Positions 58,941 to 64,000 of a stretch of 64,000 nucleotides of DNA are shown piece after piece (within the stretch, counting starts at the first letter, position 1; the number at the start of each line of letters is the position of its first letter). A model generated the notes under the pieces. It saw only the letters and a program-made list of their open reading frames with translations, was not told the origin of the DNA and ran no database searches. The translations under genes and the position numbers were made by a program. Origin of the DNA: Gallionella sp. (GTDB taxonomy: Bacteria > Pseudomonadota > Gammaproteobacteria > Burkholderiales > Gallionellaceae); contig JAQTUP010000008.1 of NCBI GenBank assembly GCA_028707275.1, positions 1-64,000 of the forward strand, given 5' to 3'.

Positions 58941-61619
58941 ATGTCAAAACACTACCTCACCCCGCTGTTTTCCCCGACATCTGTCGCCGTATTTGGTGCG
59001 AGCGACCGGGTCGACTCGGTTGGCCAGATCGTTTTCCATAATATGCTGGACGGCGGCTTCAAGGGGGCGCTCTACGCCATCAATTCCCGTGTGGCTGAAG
59101 TACAAGGCTGTCGCGCTTATGCGTCTATCAGCGAAATCGAGGAGGAAGTTGAGCTGGCAGTGATCGCCACCCCCCCGCAAACGGTTCCCGACATCATCGA
59201 GGAATGCGGTAAACACGGCGTTAAGGCAGCTGTCATCATTACCGCCGGTTTTGGCGAAATCGGCGCCGAAGGGCAGGAACTCGAACGGCGTCTTCTGGCT
59301 AATGCAAAACGCTACGGTATCCGCCTGGTAGGCCCTAACTGCCTGGGCGTGATGCGCCCGGGGATAGGGCTCAATGCCACCTTCAACAAGGGCGGGGCGA
59401 ATGTCGGGAATCTGGCGCTGGTCTCACAATCGGGCGCTTTGTGTACCGCCATTTTAGACTGGGCTCAGATCAACGATGTCGGCTTTTCAAGCGTGGTCTC
59501 CATGGGGTCTTCGGCCGACGTGGATTTCGGCGAGACGCTGGACTATCTGGTCTCCGATCCGCAGACGCAGAACATTCTGCTTTATATCGAGGGGATACGC
59601 GAATCGCGCCGCTTCATGAGTTCGCTGCGCGCCGCAGCGCGCATCAAGCCGGTGATTTTGATCAAGGTCGGGCGCCATGAGGCAGGTTCCAAAGCCGCGA
59701 TGTCGCATACCGCTTCCCTGGTAGGCTCGGACGATGCGTTCGATGCCGCCGTGCGCCGGGCAGGCGTGGTGCGTGTTCACTCCGTGACGCAACTGTTTTC
59801 GGCGGCCAAGGCCTTGTCCTGCGGCTTTCATCCTTCGGGCAACCGTCTGGCGATCGTCACCAACGGCGGGGGGCCGGGCGTGATGGCGACCGACCGGGCC
59901 TCCGATTTGGGACTGGTGATGGCCACGTTGTCCCAGGCGACCATCGAGCGCCTCAATCAGGTATTGCCGCCTAACTGGTCGCACGGCAACCCGGTGGACA
60001 TTATCGGCGATGCACAGGCGGATCGTTACCAGCATGCGGTCGCTGCCTGCATGGAAGACCCGAACGTCGATGGCGTGCTGACCATCCTGACGCCGCAGGC
60101 GATGACCAAGCCTCTGGAGGCCGCAGAAGCGGTGATCGCACTGGCCGACCAGTACAAAAAACCCCTGCTGACCTGCTGGATGGGCGAGACTCAGGTGGCC
60201 GAATCGCGTAAATTATTCGCCCATGCCAAAAAGCCCAACTTTCGCACGCCTGAACCCGCAGTCGAGGTTTTTTCCTACCTGTCCGATTACTATGCGAACC
60301 AGAAGCTGCTGATGCAAATGCCGGAACCCCTGTCGCACCGTCTGGCGCCTGATGTTGAAGGCGCGCGCATGGTGATCGAAGGCGCTTTGCAGGATAAGCG
60401 AAAAGTGCTGAGCGAGATGGAATCGAAGGCGCTGCTGTCCGCCTTTCATATTCCGGTCGCGCAAACCATGATCGCCCGCTCGCCCAATGAGGCGTTGCTG
60501 ATCGCACATCAACTGGGGTTCCCCGTGGCGATGAAAGTCAATTCGCGCGACATCACGCATAAAAGCGATGCGGGCGGGGTGATGCTCAACCTGGGCAACG
60601 CGCAGGCGGTGCGTGCGGCCTACCACGAGATTGTCGAGAACATCAAACGCAATCGCCCCGGCGCGCATATGGACGGCATTTCCATCCAGCCTATGATCGT
60701 CAAACCCAACGGGCGCGAGTTGATGGTAGGCGTGATCTGCGACCCGGTTTTCGGCCCCGTGATTACCTTTGGCGCAGGCGGCACGATGGTCGAGGTGATG
60801 GGCGATGCACAGGTCACCTTGCCGCCACTCAATGCCTATCTGGCGCGCGAGCTGATTAACAGGACGAATGTCTCGAAGCTGCTGGGCGCCTTCCGCCATA
60901 TGCCGCCCGCCGACCTGGACGCGCTCGAAGGGGTGTTGCTGCGCGTGTCAGAAATGGTCTGCGAGTTGCCGATGCTGATGGAGATGGATATCAATCCTTT
61001 GATCGTGGACGAGCACGGCATCATTGCGGCTGATGCGCGCGTGGTGGTAGAGTTCAGGCAGCCCAGTGCGGACCGTTATTCCCACATGGCCATCTATCCG
61101 TACCCGACCCATCTGGTCAATCATTGGCAGCTGGCGGACGGCACCGACATGACCATCCGCCCCATCCGCCCGGAAGACGCAGAACTGGTACAGGCCTTTG
61201 TGCGCAACTTGTCGGCAGAATCGCGTTATTTCCGCTTCATGAACAGCGTTCAGGAATTGAGTCAGGCAATGCTGGTGCGCTTCACGCAAATCGACTACAG
61301 CCGGGAAATGGCGCTGATCGCGGTGAGTGAAGTACACGGCCAGGAAGTCGAGCTGGGGGTTGCGCGTTTCGCCATCAATCCCGACGGTGAGAGTTGCGAA
61401 TTCGCACTGGTCATCGCAGATGAAATGCATGGCAAGGGCTTAGGTCAGCGACTGATGACCACCTTGATGGAAGCTGCGCGCGCAAAGGGATTGAAAGTGA
61501 TCGAAGGCGAAGTGCTCAAAATAAACACCGACATGCTGCATCTGTTGGACAGGCTGGGCTTCGAGGTTAAGACCAGCACGGAGGACGACAGTATCAAGTC
61601 GGTTCGCAAGGCACTTTAA
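58941..61619 (+). CDS. Pat-type protein lysine acetyltransferase (acyl-CoA synthetase-like + GNAT)
   Basis: An 892-residue protein starting MSKHYLTPLFSPTSVAVFGA. Residues 1-470 are the CoA-binding and succinyl-CoA-ligase-like part of ADP-forming acetyl-CoA synthetases, 490-710 an ATP-grasp part (VAMKVNSRDITHKSDAGGVML), and 735-892 a GNAT acetyltransferase (MTIRPIRPEDAELVQAFVRNL, EMHGKGLGQRLM). This is the architecture of Pat/YfiQ, which acetylates lysines of metabolic enzymes such as Acs. In Pat the synthetase half is inactive and regulatory. A deacetylase gene follows 26 bp downstream. No ribosome site is clear; an ATG 18 codons earlier exists. Confidence 0.9.
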   Translation: MSKHYLTPLFSPTSVAVFGASDRVDSVGQIVFHNMLDGGFKGALYAINSRVAEVQGCRAYASISEIEEEVELAVIATPPQTVPDIIEECGKHGVKAAVIITAGFGEIGAEGQELERRLLANAKRYGIRLVGPNCLGVMRPGIGLNATFNKGGANVGNLALVSQSGALCTAILDWAQINDVGFSSVVSMGSSADVDFGETLDYLVSDPQTQNILLYIEGIRESRRFMSSLRAAARIKPVILIKVGRHEAGSKAAMSHTASLVGSDDAFDAAVRRAGVVRVHSVTQLFSAAKALSCGFHPSGNRLAIVTNGGGPGVMATDRASDLGLVMATLSQATIERLNQVLPPNWSHGNPVDIIGDAQADRYQHAVAACMEDPNVDGVLTILTPQAMTKPLEAAEAVIALADQYKKPLLTCWMGETQVAESRKLFAHAKKPNFRTPEPAVEVFSYLSDYYANQKLLMQMPEPLSHRLAPDVEGARMVIEGALQDKRKVLSEMESKALLSAFHIPVAQTMIARSPNEALLIAHQLGFPVAMKVNSRDITHKSDAGGVMLNLGNAQAVRAAYHEIVENIKRNRPGAHMDGISIQPMIVKPNGRELMVGVICDPVFGPVITFGAGGTMVEVMGDAQVTLPPLNAYLARELINRTNVSKLLGAFRHMPPADLDALEGVLLRVSEMVCELPMLMEMDINPLIVDEHGIIAADARVVVEFRQPSADRYSHMAIYPYPTHLVNHWQLADGTDMTIRPIRPEDAELVQAFVRNLSAESRYFRFMNSVQELSQAMLVRFTQIDYSREMALIAVSEVHGQEVELGVARFAINPDGESCEFALVIADEMHGKGLGQRLMTTLMEAARAKGLKVIEGEVLKINTDMLHLLDRLGFEVKTSTEDDSIKSVRKAL

Positions 61620-61645
61620 ACCGAAAACTGTAAACGGGTTTTTAT

Positions 61646-62569
61646 ATGCAAACAGCCTATCTGACACATCCGTCCTGTCTCAAGCATGAAATGGGCGCAG
61701 ATCACCCCGAGAGCCCGCTGCGCATCCACGCGATAGAGGATCAGCTCATCGCGTCCGGGCTGCTGCATTATCTTGCATACCATGAGGCGCCAGAAGTCAC
61801 GCGGGCGCAACTGCTGCGCGTTCATTCTGCCTCGTATGTAGACTCCGTATTCGCCAGCTCCCCCGAAACAGGCCTGGTGTATCTGGACGGGGATACGGCG
61901 ATGAATCCGTACACCCTGAGCGCCGCGTTGCATGCGGCGGGCGCCGCAGTCAAAGCCGTGGATCTGGTCATGGAAGGGGCAGCGGAGAACGCTTTTTGCA
62001 ATATACGCCCGCCGGGCCACCATGCCGGACGAAATTCGGCGGCGGGGTTTTGCCTGTTCAACAATGTGGCGGTGGCAGCGGCTCACGCCCTGAGCCAGTA
62101 TGGCATCGAGCGCGTCGCGATCGCCGATTTCGACGTGCATCACGGCAATGGCACAGAGGACATCTTTCGCGACGATCCGCACGTGATGTTGTGCTCGACT
62201 TATCGTCACCCCTACTATCCGTACTGCGGCACGGACAGCGGCAATGAGCACATCATCAACGTGCCGCTCAAGGCAGGTGCGACAGGATCTGATTTTCGCT
62301 GTGCGGTAAGCCAATACTGGCTGCCTGCACTGGAGCATTTTCAGCCGCAGTTGCTGCTGATTTCGGCAGGCTTCGATGCGCATCGGGAGGATGATATGGG
62401 AGGCCTGTCGCTGCGTGAGGCGGACTATATCTGGGTGAGCGAACAGCTCAAGGAAGTGGCCGCCCGTCATGCCGACCGCCGTATCGTATCGGTGCTCGAA
62501 GGCGGCTATGCATTAAATGCACTGGGGCGCAGCGCTGCTGCGCATATCAGGGTATTGAGCGGACTGTAA
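61646..62569 (+). CDS. Histone-deacetylase-family hydrolase
   Basis: A 307-residue zinc hydrolase of the HDAC/AcuC/acetylpolyamine amidohydrolase group. The catalytic histidine pair is in RPPGHHAGRNSAAGFCLFNN (His 129-130 region), zinc ligands are in IADFDVHHGNGTEDIF and SAGFDAHREDDMGG, and the tyrosine in VLEGGYALNALG. It could remove acetyl groups put on by the Pat protein encoded just before it; other substrates such as acetylpolyamines are possible. Probably co-transcribed with pat. Confidence 0.9.
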   Translation: MQTAYLTHPSCLKHEMGADHPESPLRIHAIEDQLIASGLLHYLAYHEAPEVTRAQLLRVHSASYVDSVFASSPETGLVYLDGDTAMNPYTLSAALHAAGAAVKAVDLVMEGAAENAFCNIRPPGHHAGRNSAAGFCLFNNVAVAAAHALSQYGIERVAIADFDVHHGNGTEDIFRDDPHVMLCSTYRHPYYPYCGTDSGNEHIINVPLKAGATGSDFRCAVSQYWLPALEHFQPQLLLISAGFDAHREDDMGGLSLREADYIWVSEQLKEVAARHADRRIVSVLEGGYALNALGRSAAAHIRVLSGL

Positions 62570-62695
62570 CAGGCGATACTGTCAAAGAAGAGCCTGCGCA
62601 CGCGGCGCACTATAGGAATTGTCTGATGGACACAGAGCATGTAATCCGTGTATCTTGCTTACCCGTACGTGTGATCTGTCCGCAAAGGATTTAGT

Positions 62696-64000
62696 GTGGT
62701 TGAAGATGTAACTGAAACACAGAACCTGCCCGCCGACATTAAACACCCATTTCCTATTGCCGGCATGGGGGCTTCCGCTGGTGGGCTCGAAGCCTTCGAG
62801 CAGTTCTTCCAGGCGATGCCGCCCACAAGTGGTATCGCTTTCGTGCTGGTATCGCATCTGGACCCGAGTCACGCGAGCATACTCACCGAAATTCTGCAAC
62901 GCTCGACATCCATGCCGGTGGTCGAAGTGCAGGACCAGATGAAAGTTGAACCCAATTGTGTGTACGTCATTCCGCCCAATCGGGACATGGCGATCTTTCA
63001 TGGCGTGTTGCAACTGAGTGTGCCTGAGCAGCCGCGCGGTCTGCGCATGCCGATTGACGCCTTTTTGCGTTCACTGGCCGAAGACCAGGGCGAGTCGGCC
63101 ATCGGCATCATCTTGTCCGGTACCGGTACCGACGGTACGCTGGGCTTGCGCGCGATACTGGGGGCGGGCGGAGTCTCGCTGGTGCAGGAACCGGCGACTG
63201 CGAAATACGATGGCATGCCCGACAGTGCGATCAATGCCGGCTACGCGACGCTGGTCATGCCGGTCGAAAAAATGCCCGACGCCTTGATGTCAGGCATACG
63301 TTTGCAGAATCTTCCCCCCGTCATTCCTCCTGCCGGCGGCCTGAATCGGGTGCTGATGCAATTGCGCAGCGCGACCGGGCACGATTTTTCCCAATACAAG
63401 AAGAGCACCATCGGTCGCCGCATAGACCGGCGCATGGCCATGCACGGCATCGACAGCCTGGAGGTGTACTCGCGCTACCTTAAAGAACACCCGGCCGAGA
63501 TTGCCAAGCTGTTTAAAGAGTTGCTGATTAACGTCACCAATTTTTTTCGCGACCCGGAAGCCTTCGATACACTTAAAGCCGAGGTGTTGCCGCAACTGTT
63601 GACCGACAAGGCGGAAGATTATGTGTTTCGCGCCTGGGTGGCCGGCTGCGCCACCGGGGAGGAGGCCTATTCCATCGCGATCTTGCTGTGCGAATACATG
63701 GAAGAGACCCGCCATGAGGTGAAGGTGCTCCTGTTCGCCACGGATCTGGACGATGATGCGATCAGCGTTGCACGCTCGGGTTTTTATCCGCCCAATATCG
63801 CGCAGGATATGAGCGCAGAGCGGCTCAGGCGGTATTTTGTCAAAGAGGATGCGGGTTATCGGGTGAAGAAAAACATCCGTGAGATGGTGGTGTTTGCGAT
63901 TCAGAATGTGATCAAGGACCCGCCGTTTACCCGGCTCGATCTGCTCAGCTGCCGCAATCTGATGATCTATCTTGAGCCTGAAGTGCAAAGCCGATTGATC
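62696..64000 (+). CDS. CheB-CheR fusion protein, C-terminus outside window
   Basis: Open to the window edge; 435 residues are visible from a GTG start with AAGGA six bases before it. Residues 20-205 are a CheB methylesterase domain (IAGMGASAGGLEAFEQFF with the catalytic serine, VLVSHLDPSHAS, IILSGTGTDGTLG), residues 215-435 a CheR methyltransferase (YKKSTIGRRIDRRM, VTNFFRDPEAF, AWVAGCATGEEAYSIAI for SAM, LSCRNLMIYL). Such fusions usually continue into PAS and often kinase domains and act outside classical chemotaxis. No receiver domain precedes CheB. Confidence 0.92.
   Translation, partial: MVEDVTETQNLPADIKHPFPIAGMGASAGGLEAFEQFFQAMPPTSGIAFVLVSHLDPSHASILTEILQRSTSMPVVEVQDQMKVEPNCVYVIPPNRDMAIFHGVLQLSVPEQPRGLRMPIDAFLRSLAEDQGESAIGIILSGTGTDGTLGLRAILGAGGVSLVQEPATAKYDGMPDSAINAGYATLVMPVEKMPDALMSGIRLQNLPPVIPPAGGLNRVLMQLRSATGHDFSQYKKSTIGRRIDRRMAMHGIDSLEVYSRYLKEHPAEIAKLFKELLINVTNFFRDPEAFDTLKAEVLPQLLTDKAEDYVFRAWVAGCATGEEAYSIAILLCEYMEETRHEVKVLLFATDLDDDAISVARSGFYPPNIAQDMSAERLRRYFVKEDAGYRVKKNIREMVVFAIQNVIKDPPFTRLDLLSCRNLMIYLEPEVQSRLI

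Noticed and set aside
61616..62470. 284-residue reverse frame opposite the deacetylase
   Set aside because: Opposes intact zinc-ligand motifs; no recognisable content.
1..64000. tRNA or rRNA genes
   Set aside because: No cloverleaf arms with a T-loop GTTCRANNC plus matching acceptor stem, and no rRNA sequence, were recognised by eye; a covariance search would settle it.

Overview
The window looks like a betaproteobacterial chromosome, probably a chemolithotroph-like or denitrifier-like member of the Nitrosomonadales/Gallionellaceae type. This is inferred from protein character (NsrR/NnrS nitric-oxide module, Mqo, ANTAR/sigma-54 nitrate assimilation, Pat-type acetyltransferase) and from the mid-50s GC look; no rRNA or tRNA is present to prove it. 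Genes are densely packed, with many ATGA start/stop overlaps.

Layout. 1-1850: a cassette array with attC-like sites and three reverse-strand cassette genes, one junction carrying an internally deleted IS1182-type element; no integrase is visible. 1851-5665: repeat-rich DNA around a VapBC module and a divergent pair (NlpC/P60 lipoprotein; secretin-like protein). 5666-11699: a nitric-oxide/nitrosative-stress region of two divergent operons (hemerythrins, DUF2249, SirB2, a large membrane protein; then DUF2249, HPP protein, NsrR, NnrS) with a candidate NsrR operator. 11731-20285: SprT-like protease, WG-repeat membrane protein, unknowns, a CtpA-like protease, a TPR-membrane protein coupled to an AAA ATPase, and a ParE-type toxin-antitoxin pair.

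20581-30031: molybdenum cofactor genes moaC-moaD-moaE-mobB-mobA and, 5.2 kb later, moeA-mogA. The two blocks are separated by an accessory island with fragments of a methyltransferase, a VapC-type module, rearranged mobA pieces, a higB remnant with an intact HigA-ImmA protein, and an OLD-like ATPase/TOPRIM protein. After mqo, 31648-37627 holds a tightly coupled four-gene operon: coiled-coil protein, ClpB-like AAA+ ATPase with a degenerate first AAA half, radical-SAM activase-like protein, and a zinc-ribbon/Ser-Thr kinase/membrane protein. I do not recognise this as a named system and regard it as the strongest candidate for something undescribed.

38469-42206 carries glucokinase and glycogen phosphorylase. 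42486-52230 is a complete nitrate assimilation locus: NasT, NtrC-like sites, sigma-54 promoter, ANTAR-type leader hairpin and terminator, nitrate ABC transporter, MoaD-like protein, NirB, NirD and NasA. Molybdenum cofactor made by the upstream cluster would serve NasA. 52331-58670 holds two cyclic-di-GMP enzymes; 58941-62569 pairs a Pat-type acetyltransferase with an HDAC-family deacetylase; the right edge cuts a CheB-CheR fusion.

Several repeat families run through the window: a ~400 bp intergenic element bounded by a perfect palindrome, and short palindromic repeats that also sit in frame inside moeA, the Clp-like gene and nasA (twice).
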